From positions 1 to 5,440 of the forward strand of contig JAICRQ010000264.1 in NCBI GenBank assembly GCA_025966435.1: a stretch of 5,440 nt of DNA. Direction: 5' to 3'. The DNA comes from Anaerolineales bacterium. Lineage in GTDB: Bacteria > Chloroflexota > Anaerolineae > Anaerolineales > Villigracilaceae. This document shows, piece after piece, positions 1 to 5,247 of the stretch (within the stretch, counting starts at the first letter, position 1; the number at the start of each line of letters is the position of its first letter). The notes beneath the pieces were generated by a model. It did not search any database and had not been told where the DNA came from. It saw only the letters and a program-made list of their open reading frames with translations. The translations under genes and the position numbers were made by a program.

Positions 1-633
1 CTCTGGGGTCGCGCAAAGCAGTTTAACAGACTTCTTGAGTTTGTAGAGCTGGCGGAGGATAAAAATAAGCTGGCATCGGCGCTCTCAGGCGGCATGAAGA
101 GACGCCTCAGTTTGGCAGCCACTCTGGTACACAACCCCGAACTTCTGTTTCTGGATGAGCCTACAGCAGGCATCGACCCACTCCTGCGGCGAAAATTCTG
201 GGATTATTTCAAGGAACTGCAAAACGAAGGTCATACATTATTTGTCACCACTCAATACGTAGGAGAAGCCGCCTATTGTGACCTGGTGGGCGTGATGTAT
301 GATGGTAAGCTTTTGATGGTGGAAACGCCGGAGAACCTGAGAAAGAAAGCCTTCGGCGGGGAGATCGTCAGCATCAAAACGAAGGAATGGATCCGCTTTG
401 AAAGCCGGAAAAAATTGGAAAGCCTGCCCTTTGTACACGGCAAGATCAAAATGGTCTCCGATCAGGAGATTGATCTGATTGTTGATGAAGCCAGCACGGC
501 AATTCCAGCCCTCATAGAAGCATGTAAGGTGGAGCGAATCGATATAGAGACAATCGAAGAAATCTCTCCTCCCTTCGATGACGTGTTTGTGAAGCTGATC
601 GAAAAGGAAGCGGACAATGAGAAGATTCGCTAA
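1..633 (+). CDS. ABC exporter ATP-binding protein, DrrA-like (5' end off window)
   Basis: This is the cytoplasmic ATPase subunit that powers the permease encoded immediately downstream. The open frame runs from base 1 without a start, giving the last 210 residues; Walker A and the Q-loop lie to the left of the window. Visible in order are the signature motif LSGGM (fragment residues 28-32), Walker B LLFLDE (48-53), the D-loop AGID (56-59) and the H-loop region TTQYVGEA, where the usual switch histidine is a glutamine (residue 85, codon 253-255). After about residue 105 comes a C-terminal extension like the one common in drug and polysaccharide export ATPases (DUF4162-like, tentative). TTQY in place of TTHY is typical, from memory, of the DrrA-type drug exporter subfamily. 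The ATG at 94 lies inside the signature motif and is not the true start. The substrate cannot be read from the sequence; a drug, lipid or envelope polymer is possible. Confidence 0.95.
   Translation, partial: LWGRAKQFNRLLEFVELAEDKNKLASALSGGMKRRLSLAATLVHNPELLFLDEPTAGIDPLLRRKFWDYFKELQNEGHTLFVTTQYVGEAAYCDLVGVMYDGKLLMVETPENLRKKAFGGEIVSIKTKEWIRFESRKKLESLPFVHGKIKMVSDQEIDLIVDEASTAIPALIEACKVERIDIETIEEISPPFDDVFVKLIEKEADNEKIR
604..610 (+). promoter_or_regulatory. Ribosome binding site of the ABC permease
   Basis: AAGGAAG lies 6 nt before the ATG at 617 and sits inside the end of the ATPase gene. It supports the ATG at 617 as the permease start despite the 17-bp overlap with the upstream gene. Confidence 0.7.
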
Positions 634-1930
634 GTTCCTGATTCGAATCTCCTCCTTCGTCAGCAAAGAGCTCATAGAGATTCTGCGTCAGCCGCGCCTG
701 ATCCTGACCCTGGTCTTCGGGCCGTTTTTGATCATGTTTCTGTTTGGCTTAGGGTACCCGGAGCAAAACCGCACCCTGCGAACGACCTTTGTTGCCGAAG
801 ATCCCGGTGTTTTCGAGGGGAATATGGAATTGTTTACAGGCTCGGCGAGCCCTGCCATCGCGGACCAGGATGTAGAAAGTGATAAAGAACTGGCACTCGC
901 AAAACTGGCGCTCAATCAGACGGACCTTGTGATTGTCATACCGCCGAACCCGCTGGAAACCATCGAAAGCAACCAGCAAGCCGTCTTTACGGTCTATCAT
1001 AACGAAGTAGATCCCTTTCAGATCGCCTATATTAATTCTGTCGCCAGAATCTATGTGGATGATGTCAACCGCCGGCTTCTGCAGGAGGTCACAGAACAGG
1101 GACAGGAAGATGCAGGTGACCTGCAAACAAACCTGGAGGGTGCAATTGCCAAGACACAGGCGCTCAAGCAAGCCATCCCCCCCGGCGATACCAGCACGGC
1201 AGCGCAGGTGACGGACCTTGAAAACGACCTCACCACGGCACATGAACAACTCGCCACGTTTCGCTCGTTGGGCGCTTCGGTATTAGTCAACCCCTTTAAT
1301 GCAGATACAACCCCCTTATCCGATATTATATTTACGCCAACCGAGTTCTTTGCCCCCGCGGTAATTGTCCTGCTTCTACAGCATCTTTCGATCACATTTG
1401 CTTCTTTATCGATTGTCCGTGAACGCCGCTCAGGAATCATTGAGTTGTTCCGGGTAGCGCCGATCAGTGCGTTCGAAACCTTGATCGGAAAATTTCTCAG
1501 TTATCTACTGTTTGAAACCCTGCTGGCAGGGGTGATCACCTTCCTGGCAGTCTGGCTATTGAAAGTTCCCATGTTCGGGAATTGGACGAGCTATGCCCTT
1601 GCCGTAACCGTCGTACTGTTTACATCGCTGGGTGTTGGGTTCCTGATTTCCTTGATTTCACAGACAGATACACAGGCTGTCCAATACTCCATGCTGCTGC
1701 TCCTGGCAAGCATCTTCTTTAGCGGATTCTTCCTCGACCTGCGTTTGATGTGGGAACCGATGAAAGTCCTTGCCTGGTCCTTGCCGGCGACCTATGGCAT
1801 TCGGATGCTGCAGGACATCATGCTACGCGGAGCTTCTGCACCTGCCACACTTCTCTATGGACTGGCGCTGATTGGCGTCGCTCTTTTCTTCTTAGACTGG
1901 TTCATTCTGAGGCGGCGAATGGAAGGTTAG
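617..1930 (+). CDS. ABC-2 type exporter permease
   Basis: This is the membrane subunit of the exporter whose ATPase lies just upstream; the two reading frames overlap by 17 bp, so they are co-transcribed and probably co-translated. The 437-residue protein has the ABC-2 (ABC2_membrane_3-like) plan. A short cytoplasmic N-terminus contains the common ELIEILRQPR segment (residues 18-27) ahead of membrane segment 1 (about 28-47). A large extracytoplasmic domain follows (about 48-243), and then five more hydrophobic segments (about 244-264, 293-315, 326-347, 356-374 and 410-430). The cytoplasmic loop VRERRSGIIELFRVAPIS (267-284) matches the conserved coupling region that contacts the ATPase. The outer domain contains a polar, Gln/Leu-rich stretch (about 155-217) that looks helical or coiled-coil-like. 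The protein ends in a basic LRRRMEG tail. Start choice rests on AAGGAAG 6 nt upstream. Family assignment is firm; the cargo is unknown. Confidence 0.95.
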   Translation: MRRFAKFLIRISSFVSKELIEILRQPRLILTLVFGPFLIMFLFGLGYPEQNRTLRTTFVAEDPGVFEGNMELFTGSASPAIADQDVESDKELALAKLALNQTDLVIVIPPNPLETIESNQQAVFTVYHNEVDPFQIAYINSVARIYVDDVNRRLLQEVTEQGQEDAGDLQTNLEGAIAKTQALKQAIPPGDTSTAAQVTDLENDLTTAHEQLATFRSLGASVLVNPFNADTTPLSDIIFTPTEFFAPAVIVLLLQHLSITFASLSIVRERRSGIIELFRVAPISAFETLIGKFLSYLLFETLLAGVITFLAVWLLKVPMFGNWTSYALAVTVVLFTSLGVGFLISLISQTDTQAVQYSMLLLLASIFFSGFFLDLRLMWEPMKVLAWSLPATYGIRMLQDIMLRGASAPATLLYGLALIGVALFFLDWFILRRRMEG

Positions 1931-1931
1931 G

Positions 1932-3104
1932 TTAGTACTCTTCCTGCAGATAATCGGTTGTCCGGCGCACGAGGCGCTGGAGCCGCTCCACCAATCGCAT
2001 ACTCTCCCGCCTGCGGGAACGCTGAACACGCCTTCTTAACTCCTGGAGGCGTGTTCGTATGTCCGCCACTTCTTCTGAAACTTCCCTGGCAGTAAGCTCA
2101 GGCAAAGGATACAGATGTTGAAACAGGATTTGCACAGCCACAGCCAGAGGTGGCGCCAGCACGACGCCGATAAACCCGATGGTTTCTGCCAGCGCAACCA
2201 CAAACAAAACGATCAATAATGAGCTGTATTTATAACGGGGGAAAAAGCGCGGCTCAATCACGAACGTCAGAGCCAGCATGATACCTATTGTGTATAAAGT
2301 CGCCACAATCCCAACCGTGGAGGAGATCCCGGTCCCGATGAGCAGTGCCGGCAGCACGGCGATCAAGGAGCCAAACCAGGGGATAAGCCGGACAATGGCT
2401 CCCCACAATGCCAGAAGGATGGGATAACGTATCCCCAGCACAGAATAGCCCAGCCAGAGCAGCAATCCCGCCAGTACGCTCTGGACTAATTCGCTTCTTA
2501 GATATTCACCCACTCCCGTTTCCATGGATCGCCAAACGTGAAGCGCTCTCGGATGATGTTCCTCCGGCAGCAGGGAAAGAGCGAGGCGCTCGAAACGAAA
2601 TTGATCCGCGCTCCAGTACAGACTCAGAATCAGGATCAGGGCGATTTGTCCAAGAATAGTGAAAAAGTTTTGAGCGATCCCAAACAATCCTGTGAGGGCA
2701 GGAAGCCCTTGCTCGCTTGTCAGCACCCGGTACAGGTCCGTGGAAGGAGGCAATTGCTCTGCCAGCGCCTGCTGAAAGGCAGTGCCTTCCTCGGGCCAAT
2801 CTGTTTTGGCGCGATCATAATTTGCAATAAAATCGTCGGTTGCCAGCTGCACTTCATCAAGCAGAGGTGTACCGACCATCCAGAACGAGCTCAGGATGGC
2901 TGCAGTCAACAAAAAATAAACGACGCTGAGAGCAATCCGCTTTGGCACACGTCTGCCGGTAAGAGTATTGATTAACGGTCTAAGTGCGGCTGCTACGGCT
3001 AGCGATAAAAGAAATAATATGATGGCAGAGATGAACTGCCATATCAGGAGCAGAACCATCAGGGTAGCCAGGACCACAACGGTATACCGGATGAGCCTGA
3101 TCAT
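1932..3104 (-). CDS. AI-2E family membrane protein, second of a tandem pair
   Basis: This is a 390-residue polytopic inner-membrane protein of the AI-2E/PerM family (PF01594), whose members are proposed efflux channels or ion antiporters; the name comes from one member (TqsA) linked to autoinducer-2 and does not establish the substrate. Hydrophobic segments lie at about 7-24, 25-41, 59-79, 143-163, 206-227, 228-257, 263-287 and 294-328, with the family's extracytoplasmic loop at about 80-142. Recognisable family blocks are RLIPWFGSLIAVLPA (239-253), EPRFF (284-288) and FIGVVLAPPLAVAV (311-324). It is more divergent than its neighbour: the GGYIRGQ block there is GEYLRSE here (199-205). The C-terminus (about 336-390) is an arginine-rich predicted coiled coil (15 Arg, 11 Asp/Glu by hand count). 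The start ATG overlaps the upstream stop as ATGA (3101-3104), with GGAGG 9 nt upstream. It is last in the operon, and its stop is 1 nt from the convergent permease stop. Confidence 0.93.
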   Translation of the reverse strand: MIRLIRYTVVVLATLMVLLLIWQFISAIILFLLSLAVAAALRPLINTLTGRRVPKRIALSVVYFLLTAAILSSFWMVGTPLLDEVQLATDDFIANYDRAKTDWPEEGTAFQQALAEQLPPSTDLYRVLTSEQGLPALTGLFGIAQNFFTILGQIALILILSLYWSADQFRFERLALSLLPEEHHPRALHVWRSMETGVGEYLRSELVQSVLAGLLLWLGYSVLGIRYPILLALWGAIVRLIPWFGSLIAVLPALLIGTGISSTVGIVATLYTIGIMLALTFVIEPRFFPRYKYSSLLIVLFVVALAETIGFIGVVLAPPLAVAVQILFQHLYPLPELTAREVSEEVADIRTRLQELRRRVQRSRRRESMRLVERLQRLVRRTTDYLQEEY

Positions 3105-4366
3105 GCCGCTTCGCCTCCCTCTTTGACCTGTCTCAAGAACTGGTTAAGCTCCTCCGTAATGGCATAGATCTCCAGACGATCTGCCTCGGGTAGATTTTGA
3201 AAAGAGGGACTCTGATTGGATGTTTCATAAAGTCTCTGCATTAATTCCTGGCTTTCCTTTATCAACGACTGGATCTGCAACTCTCTTTCCTGAGCCTTCC
3301 TGGCGTTTTCAGCCGCTGTCAGCACAACCCGGCTCACGATCAGCTGAATAATCGCTGCCAGCGGCAGAGCCAGGAGCGCACCTATAAACCCAAATACAGA
3401 ACCAAAGGCGATCAGCGATAAGAGGGTAATGATCGGGTTTACTCCCACAGAGTGCTTCATAATACGCGGCACCAGGACCGCATTCTCAAGTAGTTGGATG
3501 ATCGTCGTCGCCACAACCACCCAGATCGCTTTGCTTGGGTCGATGGATAGGGCCACCAAAAAGGCAGGAATAGCTCCCAGAGCAGGCCCAAAGATGGGAA
3601 CCATTTCCATCAAGCCCGCAAAAATAGCAAGGACCAGAGTATAGGGAAGGCCAATCAATAAATACGCGATAAAGGCTGTCACGCCGACAGCTACACAGAG
3701 AAGCCCCTGCCCCCGAATGTACCCGCCCAGTTTCAATTCTGCCAGCTGCAGAAACTCCCTGATATTCTTTTTCCGTTGCGGTGGGGCAATTCGCAGGAGG
3801 GATCGAAGGATAAAATTACCTTCCTGTGTCCAGTAATATGCAAGCAGAAATACGACAAGCGTGCCCAATAATCCCCTTAAGAAAAGGTTTGTATAAATAA
3901 GCGTTTGGCCCACCTGACCCACCATCTCTTCAGTATCCGGGGCTCTGTTGATCAGCAAAGATAGTTGAGTGGGAAGACGAAAGCCTATATTTTGTAATAA
4001 GCGATTACCAGAATCGACCAGTGCACCTCTGAAACTTGTATAATATTCCGGAATCGTCCTGGCAATCTGGGTGACTTGGTCGGCAAGCAAAGGAAGGATC
4101 ATTGCCAGGAACCCAACCACAATGCCCGCCAACACAATATAGAGAATAATAACGCCTGTTGCCCGGGGGATTCCCCGGCGATGCAGCCAATCCACGGCGG
4201 GGCGAATCGCGGTCCCTACTACAATTGCAACAAAAAAGAGAAACAGCACATCCCGCAATCGATATAGCAGCCAGAACGTTAAAAAGACGCAGACCACAAA
4301 TATAGTTGCGAGCACAACCTGACTTGTGGTCCACGTTACCACTCTTTCAGATGAAGGCGGTTTCAT
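3101..4366 (-). CDS. AI-2E family membrane protein, first of a tandem pair
   Basis: This is a 421-residue polytopic inner-membrane protein of the AI-2E/PerM family (PF01594). It is close to the family consensus: N-terminal hydrophobic segments at about 16-35, 38-54 and 70-93, an extracytoplasmic loop (about 95-160), then membrane segments through about residue 347. Family blocks are GGYIRGQ (214-220), EMVPIFGPALGAIPA (254-268), ENAVLVPRIM (294-303) and the Gly-rich GFIGALLALPLAA (326-338). A cytoplasmic tail of about 70 residues (351-421) is polar, glutamine-rich and acidic (8 Lys/Arg, 13 Asp/Glu by hand count) and probably helical. The ATG at 4366 overlaps the lipoprotein stop as ATGA (4363-4366). 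The nearest AGGA is only 3 nt away, which suggests start by termination-reinitiation rather than independent loading. The role is transport or channel activity of unknown substrate; AI-2 export should not be assumed. Confidence 0.95.
   Translation of the reverse strand: MKPPSSERVVTWTTSQVVLATIFVVCVFLTFWLLYRLRDVLFLFFVAIVVGTAIRPAVDWLHRRGIPRATGVIILYIVLAGIVVGFLAMILPLLADQVTQIARTIPEYYTSFRGALVDSGNRLLQNIGFRLPTQLSLLINRAPDTEEMVGQVGQTLIYTNLFLRGLLGTLVVFLLAYYWTQEGNFILRSLLRIAPPQRKKNIREFLQLAELKLGGYIRGQGLLCVAVGVTAFIAYLLIGLPYTLVLAIFAGLMEMVPIFGPALGAIPAFLVALSIDPSKAIWVVVATTIIQLLENAVLVPRIMKHSVGVNPIITLLSLIAFGSVFGFIGALLALPLAAIIQLIVSRVVLTAAENARKAQERELQIQSLIKESQELMQRLYETSNQSPSFQNLPEADRLEIYAITEELNQFLRQVKEGGEAA
3114..3118 (-). 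promoter_or_regulatory. Ribosome binding site of the second AI-2E gene
   Basis: On the minus strand GGAGG lies 9 nt before the ATG at 3104, inside the last codons of the first AI-2E gene. With the ATGA overlap it supports translational coupling of the two transporters. Confidence 0.65.
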
Positions 4367-4728
4367 GGTTCCTGTCGAATCACACTTCCTGTTTGGTCTA
4401 CACGGTATTTGTATTCCTGATTATCGATGCTGAACGTCAACAACCAGCCTGGTGTGATCGCCTCGACACACGCCTCATCCCCTTCTGGCAGACCAAGGCA
4501 GCCATCGGGCCACTCCATCTGTTCAACATTTGTGATTTCGATACTTTCCGGCGGCACCGCCAGGGTTTCGCTGATAAAGTTCTGGACGTTCAAGGCGACG
4601 TCTGGAGGTAGAACATTCTCAAGGGCAGGATCCACTTGCGTAGCAACCGCTTCTACCTGATTGCTGCCACAGGCACTCAGGAGAATGCCTGCGAGCAGCA
4701 ACGTCAAAATCCAATGTTTGTAAGTCAT
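4363..4728 (-). CDS. Small lipoprotein with WPDGCLGL motif
   Basis: The 121-residue product has a type II signal peptide: a short basic start (MTYKHW), a hydrophobic core, and a lipobox LSAC with the lipidated cysteine at residue 20, followed by Gly-Ser. It would be anchored on the outer face of the cytoplasmic membrane. The mature part has an acidic linker, a helical region (about 40-60), then EWPDGCLGLPEGDEAC (72-87) and a beta-like C-terminus ending in a YKYRVDQTGSVIR segment (106-118). Two further cysteines (77 and 87) could form a disulfide. Similar WPD-C-LGL, then ITPGW, then Y-Y-T-D-TG proteins are, from memory, common uncharacterised proteins in Chloroflexota and cyanobacteria. I chose the ATG at 4728 over an in-frame TTG at 4740: the ATG is 2 nt past the DUF3309 stop and gives a normal signal peptide. 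Its own ribosome site is poor (AGGA touches the ATG), so coupling to DUF3309 is likely. The function is unknown. Confidence 0.85.
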   Translation of the reverse strand: MTYKHWILTLLLAGILLSACGSNQVEAVATQVDPALENVLPPDVALNVQNFISETLAVPPESIEITNVEQMEWPDGCLGLPEGDEACVEAITPGWLLTFSIDNQEYKYRVDQTGSVIRQEP

Positions 4729-4730
4729 TC

Positions 4731-4883
4731 CTAGAACCAATTAAACAGCAATCCAAGAATGACCAGAAGCAGGAGGAACCCAACGATCCCACTGCCACCA
4801 TATCCCCAGCTGCGGCTATAGGGCCAGACAGGCAAAGCGCCCAACAACAACAGAACCAAAATGATAAGTAAAATGGTACTCAT
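4731..4883 (-). CDS. DUF3309 family membrane microprotein
   Basis: This 50-residue protein is shorter than many gene-calling cut-offs. It starts MSTILLIILVLLLLGALPVW, followed by a short polar loop PYSRSWGYGGSG and a second hydrophobic segment (about 33-48) ending FNWF. The layout of two membrane helices joined by LPVWPYSRSWGYG matches the DUF3309 family as I recall it (many members read LGALPTWPYSR-WGY). The role of that family is unknown; relatives are often near general-stress and envelope genes. The start is well supported by AAAAGGAG 7 nt upstream of the ATG. The stop is 2 nt before the lipoprotein ATG, which makes this the first gene of a tightly coupled four-gene run. The family call rests on recalled sequence pattern, not a search. 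Confidence 0.88.
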   Translation of the reverse strand: MSTILLIILVLLLLGALPVWPYSRSWGYGGSGIVGFLLLLVILGLLFNWF

Positions 4884-4887
4884 ATGC

Positions 4888-4898
4888 TTTCTCCTTTT
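4888..4898 (-). promoter_or_regulatory. Strong ribosome binding site of the DUF3309 gene
   Basis: On the minus strand the leader reads AAAAGGAGAAA, with the GGAG 7 nt before the ATG at 4883. The same 11-mer precedes csbD (5189-5199). The AT-rich TATACTTATATATA just upstream (4898-4911) could hold a -10 element. However, no good -35 stands at the right distance, and the start point would fall on the ribosome site, so I do not call a promoter. Confidence 0.75.
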
Positions 4899-4921
4899 AT
4901 ATATAAGTATATGTTTTCAGC

Positions 4922-4950
4922 TTGCCAGAGGGGAAGTTCCCCTCTGGCAA
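4922..4950 (-). terminator. Perfect 14-bp hairpin after csbD: terminator or processing element
   Basis: TTGCCAGAGGGGAA (4922-4935) and TTCCCCTCTGGCAA (4937-4950) are exact reverse complements around one base; in RNA this would fold as roughly a 12-bp stem with a 5-nt loop. It begins 16 nt past the csbD stop. In the minus direction it is followed by GCTGAAAACAT, with no U-run, so it is not a textbook intrinsic terminator. It may instead stabilise the csbD 3' end, mark an RNA processing site, or reduce expression of the genes beyond. Confidence 0.6.
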
Positions 4951-4966
4951 TTGCTTTACTCAACCA

Positions 4967-5185
4967 CTACTTGTGAGGGTGATCGTGCTCCCAGCTATCC
5001 AGGAAATCATCGATCTCCCGCTCGGCTTCAACTTCCGTGTAACCGTAGCGTTCCTGAAGGACGCCCGCCAGCTTGTCGCGTTTGCCGGCAATCTGTTCCA
5101 GTTCATCGTCGGTCAGGTCACCCCATTTTTCACGGATCGAGCCCTTCAATTGCATCCATTTGCCTTCTAAGATATTCTGGTTCAT
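4967..5185 (-). CDS. CsbD family stress-response protein
   Basis: This small soluble cytoplasmic protein of 72 residues belongs to the CsbD/YjbJ family (PF05532), abundant stress-induced proteins of unclear biochemical role; the Bacillus subtilis member is controlled by sigma-B. Family features are the N-terminal GKWMQLKGSIREKWGDLTDDE block (residues 8-28), GKRDKLAGVLQERYGYT (34-50) and the EAEREIDDF end (53-61). It then has a short histidine-containing tail (SWEHDHPHK), which is an extension beyond the core. The length is normal for the family. The start at 5185 is supported by AAAAGGAG 6 nt upstream. It lies between the YggT-like gene, 62 nt upstream, and the DUF3309 operon, 83 nt downstream, with a hairpin in each gap. 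Confidence 0.95.
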   Translation of the reverse strand: MNQNILEGKWMQLKGSIREKWGDLTDDELEQIAGKRDKLAGVLQERYGYTEVEAEREIDDFLDSWEHDHPHK

Positions 5186-5188
5186 TTT

Positions 5189-5199
5189 TTTCTCCTTTT
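5189..5199 (-). promoter_or_regulatory. Strong ribosome binding site of csbD
   Basis: AAAAGGAGAAA on the minus strand has its GGAG 6 nt from the ATG at 5185. This purine-rich leader predicts high translation, in line with the abundance typical of CsbD proteins. It is identical over 11 bases to the DUF3309 leader. Confidence 0.75.
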
Positions 5200-5218
5200 C
5201 GAAATATGGATATGGATT

Positions 5219-5243
5219 TGCCCTTATCTCAAATATGAGGGCA
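5219..5243 (-). terminator. Possible weak hairpin after the YggT-like gene
   Basis: TGCCCTTAT (5219-5227) faces ATGAGGGCA (5235-5243) around a 7-nt loop. On the minus strand the stem is 9 bp with one C-A mismatch. It begins 4 nt past the stop of the YggT-like gene and is followed by AAATCC rather than a U-run. It may be a weak terminator or an intercistronic processing hairpin. Confidence 0.35.
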
Positions 5244-5247
5244 CTTT

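Noticed and set aside
238..1440. Minus-strand frames of 129-166 residues opposite the ABC genes.
   Set aside because: They are antisense to two clear family members, with no family features or ribosome sites.
1921..1944. GGAAG and CTTCC inverted repeat as a shared terminator at the convergent stops.
   Set aside because: Only a 5-bp stem with a 14-nt loop and no T-run; too weak to call.
2538..2975. 145-residue plus-strand frame opposite the second AI-2E gene.
   Set aside because: It is a shadow of a well-supported membrane protein gene and has no recognisable domain.
3101..4366. Naming the AI-2E gene as an autoinducer-2 exporter (tqsA).
   Set aside because: The family is broad, and most members have no demonstrated link to AI-2; no quorum-sensing genes lie nearby.
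4729..4740. In-frame TTG at 4740 as the lipoprotein start, adding MVLG.
   Set aside because: It lies inside the DUF3309 gene and has no well-spaced ribosome site. The ATG at 4728 gives a normal lipoprotein signal and sits 2 nt after the DUF3309 stop.
4619..4801. 60-residue minus-strand frame with several Cys and Trp.
   Set aside because: It is the shifted frame of the DUF3309 and lipoprotein genes, with no ribosome site and an unlikely composition.
5204..5215. Tandem ATATGG repeat.
   Set aside because: Only two copies of six bases; expected by chance in AT-rich intergenic DNA.
5203..5232. TTGAGA and CATATT with an 18-nt spacer as a csbD promoter.
   Set aside because: Transcription would begin on the ribosome binding site, leaving essentially no leader, and the -35 overlaps the hairpin.
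4861..5238. 125-residue plus-strand frame across the csbD region.
   Set aside because: It is antisense to csbD and spans the hairpin and both ribosome sites; the protein is low-quality and Pro/Arg/Ser-rich, as expected of a shadow frame.
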